The notes under the pieces were generated by a model. That model was not told the origin of the DNA and did no database searches. It worked only from the letters and a program-made list of their open reading frames with translations. Positions 16,251 to 25,609 of a stretch of 61,049 nucleotides of DNA are shown in pieces (position 1 is the first letter of the stretch; each line of letters begins with the position of its first letter). Source of the DNA: Bacteroidota bacterium. GTDB taxonomy: Bacteria > Bacteroidota > Bacteroidia > Bacteroidales > Porphyromonadaceae. The stretch covers positions 1 through 61,049 of the forward strand of contig JAEWWU010000012.1 of assembly GCA_023396255.1 (NCBI GenBank). The letters are read 5' to 3'. The translations under genes and the position numbers were made by a program.

Positions 16251-18646
16251 TGAGTTATGGCTTTTTCGCTTTTCTTTCGTGTTGTACTCTTGCTTTTGGT
16301 AGAAGCTGTTTTCTTCGTCTTTTTGGAGCTGGATACAGTTGATAACAGTTGTACACACTCTTCGAAGGTGAGCAGTTGGGGATTCTCCTTTTGCTCTTTG
16401 GTCAATTTTACGTTGATCTTTCCCTTGTTTAAGTAAGCTCCAAACCGTCCTTTGCGTATCATAAGTTCCGGATCTTGGTCAAATGTTTTTATAATTGACT
16501 CTTTGTCTTTGGCCCTTTTGTTTTGTATAAGTTCTACAGCTTGTGGCAACGTAACAGTATAGAGATCGTACTCTTTGGGGATGGAGACAAAAGCAGAGTT
16601 GTGTTTGATAAAGGGACCAAAGCGTCCCACGGAAACAGACACCTCTTTGCCTTCAAACATACCCAATTGTCTTGGTAGCTCGAACAGTTTTAGAGCCTCC
16701 TCCAAAGTAATAGATGTAATAGAGAGGTGAGCTGGGATGGAGGCAAACGAGGGCTTGCTTTCTGGGTCGTTTGTCGCAGAAAGCTGAGCCATAGGACCAA
16801 ATCGTCCGATGCGGACGGAGACTTCTTTGCCTGTTGCAGGATCTTTTCCCAAGATGCGCTCTCCGTTGTAATGCTTCCCGGTAGACTCCATATTTTTTTC
16901 TACGGTCGGATGGAACTTGTCATAAAATAGGTGCATAAGGTTTTGCCACTGCAGATCTCCTTCTGCCACTTTGTCGAATTGTTCCTCAATCATTGCCGTG
17001 AAGTTGTAGTCCACAACATTGGGGAAGTTGGCCACAAGGAAGTCATTCACGATAATCCCTATATCGGTAGGGAGAAGCTTCCCTTTTTCATTACCAAAAT
17101 TTTCTGTTTTGTGCTTTACTCTTGGGCGACTGTCTTTGTTCTCTTCCCACACAATCTGTGTAATAGTACGTTTGTTGCCCCTATCTTCTCCACGCCTTAC
17201 ATATTCTCTGTTCTGTATCGTCTGTATGGTGGGGGCATAAGTAGAGGGGCGACCAATGCCCAATTCTTCCATTTTTCTCACCAAAGAGGCTTCTGTATAA
17301 CGTGCCGGTGGGCGACTAAAACGTTCCTCGGACAGAACATTCTGTAGGAGAAGGGGAGTACCCTTTTGCATAATGGGGAGGCGTTTGTTTTCTCCTTTTT
17401 GTTCATCTTCTTCGTCGGTACTTTCATTATAAACTTTAAGAAAGCCGTCAAAGACAATCACCTCTCCTGTAACCGTCAAGAAAATGGGCGATTTTGTATC
17501 CGTCGAAACAATGGACACCGTGGTTCGCTCAATTTGAGCGTCTGCCATTTGTGAGGCCAAAGTGCGTTTACGAATCAGTTCGTATAGGGCGCATTCTTGG
17601 GCACTTCCCGTAATAGATACGTTGGATATATAGGTAGGACGTATGGCTTCGTGGGCTTCTTGTGCCCCTTTACTATGCGTTTTGTAGGTCCGCATTTTAA
17701 AAAATTCTTCGCCCCAGGTTTCTTTGATTGTAGTTGCGGCCGCATCTAAGGCGAGATCAGACAGAGCTAATGAGTCTGTTCTCATATAGGTAATGAATCC
17801 GTTTTCGTAAAGTTTTTGTGCTATCCTCATCGTGTTGGAAACAGAATAGCCCAATTTGCGTGCCGCCTCTTGTTGCAGGGTTGAGGTTGTAAAGGGAGGA
17901 GCCGGAGAGCGTTTCCCCGGCTTCTTCTTGACCTCTTGCACAAGAAAAGAGGAGGAGGCAATACGAGATACCAAATCTACGGCTTCTTCTTCTGTCGTAC
18001 ACTCCGTGGCACATTCGGCTGTAAAGAGGTGGCCTTCTTGGGTGCAGAAGAGGACTTCTGTTTTGAAGCGAACTTCCGGTGTAAAAGATTGAATTTCTCT
18101 TTCCCGATCAACGATAAGTCTAACGGCTACGGATTGGACACGTCCTGCCGAAAGAGACGGTTTGATACGCCTCCACAGTACAGGAGAGAGTTCAAACCCA
18201 ACAATACGATCCAAAACCCGTCTGGCCTGCTGCGCATCCACAAGGTTATAATCGATTTCTCTTGGTTGCTCAATGGCTTTCTTTATGGCACGTTCGGTGA
18301 TTTCGTGAAAAACAATTCGGTGCGTGGGTTTGCCTTTTCGTTCCAATATTTCGTATAGATGCCAAGATATAGCTTCTCCTTCACGGTCTTCATCGGAGGC
18401 AAGCCATACAACCTCGCTCTTGGATGCTGCCTTTTTGAGTTGGGCTACAATGGCAGTTTTGTCGTCCGGTATGATATATTCTGGAGCAAAGTTGTTGTCT
18501 ATATCCACGCTAAAAGAGGATGCTTTGAGGTCTCGAATATGTCCATAACTGGACAATACTGTAAAGTCTTTGCCCAAGAATCTGCTGATGGTTTTTGCCT
18601 TGGCCGGAGACTCTACAATAACTAAATTTTTGTCACCTTTTGTCAT
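16247..18646 (-). CDS. topA: DNA topoisomerase I
   Basis: This type IA topoisomerase relaxes negative supercoils. The protein has 799 residues. The TOPRIM domain opens with LVIVESPAKAKTISRFLG and carries SDEDREGEAISWH. The active-site Tyr is in GFITYMRTDS (about residue 295). The C-terminus has topoisomerase C-terminal repeats (GRFGPMAQLS, GRFGPFIKHN, KGRFGAYLNKG) in place of zinc fingers, then a Lys/Ser/Thr-rich tail that may bind DNA non-specifically. It is the first gene of a two-gene unit with truA. Confidence 0.97.
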   Translation of the reverse strand: MTKGDKNLVIVESPAKAKTISRFLGKDFTVLSSYGHIRDLKASSFSVDIDNNFAPEYIIPDDKTAIVAQLKKAASKSEVVWLASDEDREGEAISWHLYEILERKGKPTHRIVFHEITERAIKKAIEQPREIDYNLVDAQQARRVLDRIVGFELSPVLWRRIKPSLSAGRVQSVAVRLIVDREREIQSFTPEVRFKTEVLFCTQEGHLFTAECATECTTEEEAVDLVSRIASSSFLVQEVKKKPGKRSPAPPFTTSTLQQEAARKLGYSVSNTMRIAQKLYENGFITYMRTDSLALSDLALDAAATTIKETWGEEFFKMRTYKTHSKGAQEAHEAIRPTYISNVSITGSAQECALYELIRKRTLASQMADAQIERTTVSIVSTDTKSPIFLTVTGEVIVFDGFLKVYNESTDEEDEQKGENKRLPIMQKGTPLLLQNVLSEERFSRPPARYTEASLVRKMEELGIGRPSTYAPTIQTIQNREYVRRGEDRGNKRTITQIVWEENKDSRPRVKHKTENFGNEKGKLLPTDIGIIVNDFLVANFPNVVDYNFTAMIEEQFDKVAEGDLQWQNLMHLFYDKFHPTVEKNMESTGKHYNGERILGKDPATGKEVSVRIGRFGPMAQLSATNDPESKPSFASIPAHLSITSITLEEALKLFELPRQLGMFEGKEVSVSVGRFGPFIKHNSAFVSIPKEYDLYTVTLPQAVELIQNKRAKDKESIIKTFDQDPELMIRKGRFGAYLNKGKINVKLTKEQKENPQLLTFEECVQLLSTVSSSKKTKKTASTKSKSTTRKKSEKAITQ

Positions 18647-18701
18647 AATTCCAATTTATAGTGCCTCATTCGTGTTGGAAATTGTCCACAGAAAGGCGCT
18701 G

Positions 18702-18731
18702 CAAAGGTACTACAATCGTGTTAAAAGCCAA
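18702..18731 (-). promoter_or_regulatory. Promoter of topA-truA
   Basis: On the minus strand, TTGG (18731-18728) and TACCTTTG (18709-18702) are separated by 18 bases. The start of transcription would be near 18695, about 50 bases before topA. Confidence 0.6.
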
Positions 18732-18821
18732 TTGACCATTTGCTCTCAATCTGTTTTTGTCCTTGCACCATAAACAATTTGGAAAAATAAAAAGTTGTTG
18801 TTGCGACTTTCTTTGGCTGTG

Positions 18822-18955
18822 ATTAATTCCCTGCGAAGAAAAATTTTCTTGGACAGAATAGAAATTAGTAGGGAATTATCGAAAAATAATTCCCTCAAAA
18901 TCATTGGTTAGTAGGGAACTAATCGGGATTTTTAGAGAACTAATTACAAAGGAGG
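18822..18955 (+). repeat. Dispersed intergenic repeat, copy R1 (partial, diverged)
   Basis: It shares with copies R2-R4 the A/T-rich TTTTCTTGGAC box, AGTAGGGAATTAT, TAATTCCCT and TAGTAGGGAACTAAT. In this copy AGGGAATTAT and ATAATTCCCT form a perfect 10-bp hairpin. It lies between topA and the ABC exporter, outside genes. The rest of the 18647-19066 gap holds only the topA promoter and the exporter terminator. Confidence 0.65.
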
Positions 18956-18995
18956 TTGGTCAGTAGACAAATAAAGTTTTTTGTGGGGATGGAGA

Positions 18996-19040
18996 TGAAA
19001 AAGAGTCTCTATTCTGTTTTTTCGCACAGAACAGAGACTC
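18996..19040 (-). terminator. Terminator of the ABC exporter unit
   Basis: GAGTCTCTATTCTGT (19003-19017) and ACAGAACAGAGACTC (19026-19040) form a 15-bp stem with one non-Watson-Crick pair. On the minus strand it is followed by CTTTTTC. It lies 26 bases past the permease stop. Confidence 0.85.
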
Positions 19041-19066
19041 CTCTTTGTTACGTTTTTATTGATCAA

Positions 19067-20401
19067 TTATGAATGTCTAATCCATTTCCACAGATCCTTG
19101 TAAGACGGCTTTTTCCCATAAAGCAAAATCCCGACTCTGTAGACCTTGGCACTGATCCACGTTACGGCAATAAACGACCCGTAAAGGATGACTATGCTCA
19201 AAAGCTCTTGCCATAAAGGAACATCGTAGGGCAAACGAACCATCATTACAATGGGAGAGGTAAACGGAATCATACTACACCAGAAAGCTAATGGTCCCTC
19301 GGGGTTTTGCATACTTCCAAAAGCCGAATAAAAGCCGATGAACATAATAATCATAACAGGCGTTATGAACTGGTTGGTGTCTTCGTCTCCGGAAACACTG
19401 GCTCCGATGGCAGCAAACAAGGAGGCATACAACATAAATCCTCCGACAAAGAATATTATAAATAAGGTTAGAATTTCTACAACATTGATGCTGCTGAATA
19501 GGGTTAAAACTTCTTGTATCCCTTCTAAATCGTCAGAAGATAAAGTTCCACCCAGCATTCCGGAAAAGTCAGAAGAAGACATTCCGGCAATGGCGGAAGC
19601 ATCGTAAATCCCTCCCAATCCTATAAAGGACGCTATCACCAGAAGCACAGAAGTAAGCACCACCCAAAGGATAATTTGGGTAATACCGACCAAACCGATG
19701 CCGATAATTTTCCCCATCATCATATCGAAAGGTTTAACGCTCGAAACCATCACTTCCATAATTCGGTTTTTCTTTTCTTCCAAAACACCTGCCATAACCA
19801 ACGATCCGTATGAGTTGATGAAGAGGAAGATAACCATCGTCAGTCCTATTCCTATTATACTTGCCAATGTTCCTGAGGTGCGTTCGTCTTCTCCATTGGC
19901 ACTCCATTTGTAGGTTGGTACAGAAAGCTGAACTTGGCTTTCTTTTACGATTTTCTCCAATTCGGGAATATTGTGACTTTGTAGTTTCTTGCTTGTGAGG
20001 AAGTCTGATACACTTTTGTTGATAAAATCGGTGATTCCTGAAGGGAGCTGTTTGTAAGCAAAGAGACTCCACTGGTCGGGATGCTCCAATAAATCTTGCC
20101 GGATCTCCAATACGGCAGTTATCTCTTCTGCATTTTCTCTTCCCATTTGTTTGTATTCTTCAAGCGAACGAGTTGCCGGTACAAACTTGTAGTGCGGGGT
20201 GTCTTTGAATACCGGGAGGTACTGCCCTGTTTTATCCAGCACAACAACTTTTTCTGTGGAAATGGTGCTTTTGCTAATAATGATTGGCAAGAAAGCGATT
20301 AGAATGAATAGTAGAGGGGTGAGGAAGGTGAGCAAAAAGAAAGATTTTTTGCGTACACGCATCCAATATTCTCGTCCAATGATAATGCCTATTTTACTCA
20401 T
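19067..20401 (-). CDS. ABC-2 type exporter permease (NatB-like)
   Basis: The protein has 444 residues. The first membrane segment is near the N-terminus (SFFLLTFLTPLLFILIAFLP), followed by a large extracytoplasmic domain of about 130 residues and then five or six membrane helices starting at GIGLTMVIFLFINSYGS. EEKKNRIMEVMVSSVKPFDMM is the coupling motif typical of the NatB and ABC-2 group. It would form the channel of an exporter with the ATPase encoded just upstream, whose stop overlaps this start by 8 bases. The substrate is unknown; in the named family NatB exports sodium. Confidence 0.85.
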   Translation of the reverse strand: MSKIGIIIGREYWMRVRKKSFFLLTFLTPLLFILIAFLPIIISKSTISTEKVVVLDKTGQYLPVFKDTPHYKFVPATRSLEEYKQMGRENAEEITAVLEIRQDLLEHPDQWSLFAYKQLPSGITDFINKSVSDFLTSKKLQSHNIPELEKIVKESQVQLSVPTYKWSANGEDERTSGTLASIIGIGLTMVIFLFINSYGSLVMAGVLEEKKNRIMEVMVSSVKPFDMMMGKIIGIGLVGITQIILWVVLTSVLLVIASFIGLGGIYDASAIAGMSSSDFSGMLGGTLSSDDLEGIQEVLTLFSSINVVEILTLFIIFFVGGFMLYASLFAAIGASVSGDEDTNQFITPVMIIMFIGFYSAFGSMQNPEGPLAFWCSMIPFTSPIVMMVRLPYDVPLWQELLSIVILYGSFIAVTWISAKVYRVGILLYGKKPSYKDLWKWIRHS

Positions 20402-21326
20402 TTGGGTTTGTTTCTTTGGATTGAACTATTTGGATAAATATCTCGTTCATAGTGGGTAATTCTTGCGTCAGTTCTACCAAGCGAACATCGGTAGGTAGGG
20501 CATTGATAAGATGTCTTACGTCATCTTCAAACTTACTTTTTACCCACACTTTTATTTTGTGTGGTGCTACTTGCTCTTGTCGCAATATGTGTAACCTGTT
20601 GTTTCCTGCTTGTTCTTCTAAAAGGGTATTGCTTTCTAAGAGCAACAGTACTGTATCTTTGGAATAACGAAGTTTTACCTCCTGCACACCTCCGTTTAGA
20701 ACCACTTTGCTATGGTTTATAAGGGCAATGTTGTTACAAACTTCCTCAACGGATGCCATATTATGGGTAGAAAAGATAATAGTGCAGCCCTTGTTTTTGA
20801 GATCGAGAATCTCTTTCTTGAGGAGTTCGGCATTAACAGGGTCGAAGCCACTGAACGGCTCATCGAAAATCAATAATTCCGGTTCGTGGATTACCGTACA
20901 AACAAATTGAATCTTTTGTTGCATTCCTTTGGAAAGCTCCTCTACTTTTTTATTCCACCAAGGCATTATGTCGAATTTTTCGAACCAGCTCTTCAGTCTC
21001 TTTTGTGCCTCCGTCCGAGAAATGCCCTTTAGTCGCGCCAAATAAATAGCTTGCTCTCCAACTTTCATTTTGCGGTATAACCCTCGTTCCTCCGGCAGGT
21101 AACCTATGCGTGAGATGTCTTTGTCCGTGAGAGGCTTTCCATTGATCATAATAACCCCTTGATCGGCAGCAGTTATGCGATTGATAATGCGTATTAAGGT
21201 CGATTTGCCGGCACCGTTGGGACCAAGCAACCCAAATACGGATCCTTGCTCTACGCTTATACTTACATCGTTTAGAGCAAGGTGATTGTAATAACGTTTG
21301 ACAACGTTCTTGGCTTCTAAGTACAT
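20394..21326 (-). CDS. ABC transporter ATPase (NatA-like)
   Basis: The protein has 310 residues. The nucleotide-binding domain shows Walker A GLLGPNGAGKSTL, the Q-loop region GYLPEERGLYRKMKVGEQ, the signature LSKGMQQKIQF, Walker B LLIFDEPFSGFDPVN and the switch His in FSTHNMASVEEV. The C-terminal 80 residues form an extra domain common in this exporter group. The gene overlaps the permease gene by 8 bases. The pair forms an exporter of unproven substrate. Confidence 0.9.
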   Translation of the reverse strand: MYLEAKNVVKRYYNHLALNDVSISVEQGSVFGLLGPNGAGKSTLIRIINRITAADQGVIMINGKPLTDKDISRIGYLPEERGLYRKMKVGEQAIYLARLKGISRTEAQKRLKSWFEKFDIMPWWNKKVEELSKGMQQKIQFVCTVIHEPELLIFDEPFSGFDPVNAELLKKEILDLKNKGCTIIFSTHNMASVEEVCNNIALINHSKVVLNGGVQEVKLRYSKDTVLLLLESNTLLEEQAGNNRLHILRQEQVAPHKIKVWVKSKFEDDVRHLINALPTDVRLVELTQELPTMNEIFIQIVQSKETNPNE

Positions 21327-21335
21327 ATTATTGTG

Positions 21336-21827
21336 TTATCTAATTATTAACTCTTTGTAGTCGGGAATATGAGAGAGTGGTTCAAAAGTTTTCAGAGTTG
21401 TATTGGTTTTGAACACGGAGTGTTGTAGCCCATTACTTATCATTAGATAAGGGGCAGCCAAATATAAATTGTATCGAGATATTTGAGCGAGTACTTGTTG
21501 GGTGATATTTACTTGCGGGGCCTTAAACTCCAAGAGAGCAAGTAGTACCCCTCCGGGCCCATATACGAGAGCATCAGCCCTGTCTGCACGCAGAGACCGT
21601 GCAATAGGAACTTCTACTGCGATGGCCTGTTTTGGATAACCTAAAGAGAGATATAGATAGTGTAGGAAATGCTGTCTGACCCACTCTTCTGGAGTTAGAG
21701 AAACGTACTTGAGACGAAATGGATCGTATATCTGAAGTTGTTCCTGTTTTTCCTCTATGCAATAGTTAAATGCCGGAAGATTTAAAGGAATAAACTTATC
21801 TTTGCGAAGATCTTGGAATGTGTTCAC
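21336..21827 (-). CDS. Small HsdR-N-type (PD-(D/E)xK fold) protein
   Basis: The protein has 163 residues and fits the HSDR_N_2 family, a stand-alone version of the nuclease-fold domain found at the N-terminus of type I restriction enzymes. The residues expected of a PD-(D/E)xK site are present: an Asp in RADRADALVYG (about residue 87) and ExK in LALLEFKAPQV (about 97-99). No methylase or specificity gene is nearby, so this is not a restriction system by context. It sits 9 bases upstream of the ABC ATPase gene and is divergent from amn. Its function is unknown. Confidence 0.75.
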   Translation of the reverse strand: MNTFQDLRKDKFIPLNLPAFNYCIEEKQEQLQIYDPFRLKYVSLTPEEWVRQHFLHYLYLSLGYPKQAIAVEVPIARSLRADRADALVYGPGGVLLALLEFKAPQVNITQQVLAQISRYNLYLAAPYLMISNGLQHSVFKTNTTLKTFEPLSHIPDYKELIIR

Positions 21828-21879
21828 AAATAAATGATCTGATAATAATCAACGCAAAAATACTCTTTTTGTCGGAGTT

Positions 21880-22653
21880 ATGAATACCAAAAAGGAGATT
21901 GTAGACAATTGGTTGCAGAGATATACCGGACGTATGCTCCGGGATTTTGCTCCTCATATTCTTTTGACCAATTTCAATAATTATGTGGAGCTATTTGCTT
22001 CGAATTATAGGGTGCCCGTTGTGGGTGCTTCTTTGGCTATGCCCAATGCCGGAACAGATGAAATAACAATAATCAATTTTGGAATGGGCAGCCCCAATGC
22101 AGCAACCATAATGGATTTATTGTCTGCCATTATGCCGTCTGCAGTCCTCTTCTTGGGAAAATGTGGCTCATTGAAGTCTCAAATCAATGTAGGAGATTAC
22201 GTTTTGCCCATTGCGGCTATACGAGGAGAAGGAACATCGAACGACTATATGCCCCCGGAAGTACCGTCGTTACCTTCTTTCAAAATATTGAGATCAACTT
22301 CCGGGGCATTGCAAGAAATGGGGTTGGGGTATGCTCCGGGAACGGTTTATACCTCAAATAGACGGGTTTGGGAACACGATGAGCATTTTAAAGAGTATCT
22401 GAGAACTACTCACGCAGATGGAATAGATATGGAAACGGCAACTCTTTTTACTGCAGGGTACGCCAATAGAATACCCATTGGAGCTTTGCTTATGGTTTCG
22501 GATAAGCCGATGACTCCGGAGGGGGTAAAAACAGAAAAGAGTGATAAGTTGGTCACCCAAACGTTTGTGCAAACTCATTTGCATATCGGCATCAAGGCAT
22601 TGCATAATATCAAAGAAAACAAAGAGTCTATACAGACTAATTGGGATTGGTAA
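21880..22653 (+). CDS. amn: AMP nucleosidase, short form
   Basis: AMP nucleosidase cleaves AMP to adenine and ribose 5-phosphate. The protein has 257 residues, about half the enterobacterial enzyme, and consists of the phosphorylase-like catalytic domain alone. FLGKCGSLKSQINVGDYVLP and DGIDMETATLFTAGY (nucleobase-site Glu/Asp region) are the conserved segments. It starts a plus-strand run with holA, whose start lies 5 bases after this stop. Confidence 0.9.
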   Translation: MNTKKEIVDNWLQRYTGRMLRDFAPHILLTNFNNYVELFASNYRVPVVGASLAMPNAGTDEITIINFGMGSPNAATIMDLLSAIMPSAVLFLGKCGSLKSQINVGDYVLPIAAIRGEGTSNDYMPPEVPSLPSFKILRSTSGALQEMGLGYAPGTVYTSNRRVWEHDEHFKEYLRTTHADGIDMETATLFTAGYANRIPIGALLMVSDKPMTPEGVKTEKSDKLVTQTFVQTHLHIGIKALHNIKENKESIQTNWDW

Positions 22654-22658
22654 ACTCG

Positions 22659-23711
22659 ATGGTACAAGAGATTATAAATAGGTACAACAGTCTAAAAAGC
22701 AATATGAACAAGGGAGAGCTACTACCTCCTTTGATGGTATTTTCCGGCGAAGAGATTTTTTTTATTAACCTTTTTGAGGAATTGCTGACGAAATCTTATA
22801 TAGACGAGCAAGATGACCTCAATAGGATACAGTTGTACGGTCCGGAGATAACCGTAGATACAATTGTTGCAGAGGCTCAAGTGGCTTCTATGTTTGGCGG
22901 AAAGCGAATTATATTGGTCAGAGAAGCCTCGCAAGTAAAGCCCTCATTGGGTAAGGGCAAGAATATTACGGTAGAAGATCTTCCCTCATTCGTACCATTG
23001 TTTACAGAAGGAACTTCGGTCGCCCTTTTTTATAGAGGAAAACCTGCAAGCGCGAAGATGCGCAAAAATATAGAGCAGAATAATGGAACCTTATTGATAG
23101 AATCCCCTTTGATAAAGAAGGAAGCAGAAATGCGTCAGACGATCTCCCTAATAGGGGCTCGTTATGGGCTGAAAATGGCTCCGCAAGCGGTGGGCTTGTT
23201 GTTGGACTTGGTTGGCAACGATTTGGCAACTGTAGATGCTCAATTGTCTAAGTTATCGATTGCAGCTTCCGAAAGTGGGAGACAGGTCACCGTTGATTTG
23301 GTGGCAGATATGGTGGGGATGACCAAGGAATACAATCCATACGAACTCCTGAGAGCGATTAAAGAACACGATCTCAAAAAGGTTTTTTTCCTATCAACTC
23401 ATATGGCAGAGAATGAAAAACGTTATCCCTTGCCAATGATTATATCTATGCTGTATGGCTTTTTCTCAACGCTTCTTGTATACCATTTCAATAAGAAACG
23501 CTCTTCTCAAGAGTTGATACGGCTCCTAAACCTAAAGAGTGAATCTCATTTGAGAGATTATCAAGTAGCTTCTCATTTTTATGGAGGTATAAAAACGATG
23601 AACATCTTGACCGATTTGCGCAAAGCCGATGCTAATAGCAAAGGTGCTCGAGGAACATCAATGTCTTCTGAAGCGATATTTAAGGAGCTTATTATAGATA
23701 TTTTGTGTTAA
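22659..23711 (+). CDS. holA: DNA polymerase III delta subunit
   Basis: Delta opens the sliding clamp within the clamp loader. The protein has 350 residues. It shows the N-terminal fold with LMVFSGEEIFFINLFEELL and RIILVREASQV, the central VGLLLDLVGNDLATVDAQLSKL segment, and the helical C-terminal collar domain. I use ATG 22659, 5 bases after amn; an earlier TTG at 22641 would overlap amn. Sequence conservation in this family is low, but order and segments fit well. Confidence 0.9.
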   Translation: MVQEIINRYNSLKSNMNKGELLPPLMVFSGEEIFFINLFEELLTKSYIDEQDDLNRIQLYGPEITVDTIVAEAQVASMFGGKRIILVREASQVKPSLGKGKNITVEDLPSFVPLFTEGTSVALFYRGKPASAKMRKNIEQNNGTLLIESPLIKKEAEMRQTISLIGARYGLKMAPQAVGLLLDLVGNDLATVDAQLSKLSIAASESGRQVTVDLVADMVGMTKEYNPYELLRAIKEHDLKKVFFLSTHMAENEKRYPLPMIISMLYGFFSTLLVYHFNKKRSSQELIRLLNLKSESHLRDYQVASHFYGGIKTMNILTDLRKADANSKGARGTSMSSEAIFKELIIDILC

Positions 23712-23727
23712 TCTCTCCTTAGAAATT

Positions 23728-24660
23728 ATGGTTCAGCATCAAGAGATCAACGCTTCTTTGTTACGACGAATTGAGAATAGTGGATTTGGACACTTCATTG
23801 GTACTATTTACCCTGGAGTTAAGGTTCAAAAAATAACAATAAATGCAGGTACTTCTTGCCCGAATAGAGATGGGAGTCGAGGTAGAGGAGGATGTTCTTT
23901 TTGTTTAAATAGTGCTTTTAGTCCGGCTTTTGCACAGGCACAAAGAAGTATAACAGAACAACTCGAAAAAGGAAAAGAATTCTTTTCTCGCAAGTACAAG
24001 GATATGAAGTATCTCGCATACTTCCAGACTTATACTTCTACCTACCAAGATGTATCTAATGTTATGGCTCAATATCGCGAAGCTTTGTCCTGCCCAGACG
24101 TTGTTGGCTTGGTTGTAAGTACTCGCCCCGATTGTATGCCAAATGAATTGCTCTCTTTTTTACGAGAGGTTGCCCAAAAATATTTGGTAATTGTAGAATA
24201 TGGGGTAGAATCGACTTTAGACAGTTCTTTGGTTCGTATCAATAGAGGGCATACTTTTGCCGAAGCCAAAGAGGCAATACAGCGTACAGCAGACTTTGGT
24301 TTGCGTGTAGGGGTACATCTGATATTGGGTTTACCCGGGGAAATGGAACACGATGTAATTGAGCACGCACGAGTTATATCGCGTTTGCCTATCAGTTTGG
24401 TCAAGTTACATCAACTTCAAGTTTTAAGGGGAACAGCAATGGCACGTCTTTACGAGAAGCAACCCCATCTATTCGTACCTTTGACTCCGGATTCTTACGC
24501 CCAAATGTGTCTGTCTTTTGTTTCTCATTTGCGGGAAGATATTCATTTAGATCGCTTTGTTTCTCAGTCTCCGAAGCATTTGGTTTTAGCTCCAGATTGG
24601 AATATTAAGAATTTTGAATTTCATCATTTATTGATTAAGAAAGCACAAAGCTTTCTGTAA
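23728..24660 (+). CDS. Radical SAM protein, TIGR01212/YhcC family
   Basis: The protein has 310 residues. The iron-sulfur cluster motif is of the long-spaced kind: Cys in GTSCPNRDG, then GGCSFCLN, giving C-x(13)-C-x2-C. The TIM-barrel core follows, with YFQTYTSTY, GLVVSTRPDCM, YGVESTLDSSL and HLILGLPGE. The exact reaction of this family is not established. It lies 16 bases after holA in the same direction. Confidence 0.9.
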   Translation: MVQHQEINASLLRRIENSGFGHFIGTIYPGVKVQKITINAGTSCPNRDGSRGRGGCSFCLNSAFSPAFAQAQRSITEQLEKGKEFFSRKYKDMKYLAYFQTYTSTYQDVSNVMAQYREALSCPDVVGLVVSTRPDCMPNELLSFLREVAQKYLVIVEYGVESTLDSSLVRINRGHTFAEAKEAIQRTADFGLRVGVHLILGLPGEMEHDVIEHARVISRLPISLVKLHQLQVLRGTAMARLYEKQPHLFVPLTPDSYAQMCLSFVSHLREDIHLDRFVSQSPKHLVLAPDWNIKNFEFHHLLIKKAQSFL

Positions 24661-24676
24661 AACCTTATTTAGGATT

Positions 24677-25495
24677 ATGTATCGGTCCCTTTTTTATATT
24701 GCCAAAATGGATTGTCCGTGTGAAGAACGCCTTATTAGAATGAAGCTAGATGGAGTTCCTACAGTACATTCTTTATCTTTTGATTTATCTAAAAGAAGCC
24801 TCGCCGTAGTCCATAGCGGAGATGTCGCTCCGATTAAAGAAGCTTTGAAAGATTTGTCATTGGGTGCCGTGTGGCAACAGACGGAAGAGGAGACTTTTTC
24901 GAGTACTAAAGAAAAGAGTGATGGCCCTTCACCAGTAGGGGAAAAGAGACAGCGCAATCTTTTATGGACTGTTTTGCTGATAAATTTCTCTTTTTTTCTA
25001 CTGGAGGTGATTGCTGGGTGGTTGTCAAAATCAATGGGCTTGGTGGCCGATTCTTTGGATATGTTGGCAGATGCCTTGGTTTATGGGATGAGCTTGTTGG
25101 CAGTTGGAACTTCCTTGAAAAATAAAAGGAATGTTGCTGCTTTTAGTGGTTGGTTACAGATCTTTCTTGCTGTTTTGGGTTTGTTTGAGGTTGCTAGGCG
25201 GTTGTTTGTCACAACATTTGTGCCTCACTCCAAAACAATGATGCTGACTTCTTTAGTCGCTTTGATTGCCAATGCAATTTGTTTGTATTTGTTGCAGAGG
25301 GGAAAAAGTGAAGAAGCTCACATAAAGGCCAGTGTTATTTTTTCAGCCAATGACGTCATTGTCAATTTGGGTGTCATTTTTGCCGGTTTATTTGTGTGGT
25401 GGAGTGGAAGTCGTATCCCGGATCTTATTGTCGGCTTAGTTGTATTTTTTGTGGTTTTAGGGGGGGCGATCCGAATTCTAAAATTAGCTCGTTAG
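24677..25495 (+). CDS. Cation diffusion facilitator with N-terminal metal-binding-like domain
   Basis: The protein has 272 residues. The first 65 look like an HMA-type ferredoxin fold with a CPC pair in AKMDCPCEER. A polar linker follows, then a CDF membrane domain of about six helices. Its transport site can be seen as ADSLDMLADA in helix 2 and SANDVIVN in helix 5, an Asp/Asn set like that of SLDM-type CDF proteins. There is no C-terminal cytoplasmic domain. It should export a divalent metal against protons. It lies 16 bases after the radical SAM gene. Confidence 0.85.
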   Translation: MYRSLFYIAKMDCPCEERLIRMKLDGVPTVHSLSFDLSKRSLAVVHSGDVAPIKEALKDLSLGAVWQQTEEETFSSTKEKSDGPSPVGEKRQRNLLWTVLLINFSFFLLEVIAGWLSKSMGLVADSLDMLADALVYGMSLLAVGTSLKNKRNVAAFSGWLQIFLAVLGLFEVARRLFVTTFVPHSKTMMLTSLVALIANAICLYLLQRGKSEEAHIKASVIFSANDVIVNLGVIFAGLFVWWSGSRIPDLIVGLVVFFVVLGGAIRILKLAR

Positions 25496-25537
25496 TAGAT
25501 TTATTCTTTCATTATGAATTGGGAACCCTAAATTGAT

Positions 25538-25545
25538 TATCTTTG
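25538..25545 (+). promoter_or_regulatory. -7 box of the nusB promoter
   Basis: TATCTTTG at 25538-25545 fits TAnnTTTG; a TTG lies 16 bases upstream, a little close. It places transcription start near 25552, upstream of ATG 25610. Confidence 0.5.
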
Positions 25546-25609
25546 CCCTCCAATATTGGAAAATCGACAAGAGAGTCGAGAGGTATTGATACATAGATAC
25601 ATTAGAAAA

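Noticed and set aside
21336..21827. A restriction-modification system as the cause of CATG loss
   Set aside because: Only a small HsdR-N-fold protein is present, with no methylase or specificity gene, so no such system can be claimed in this window.
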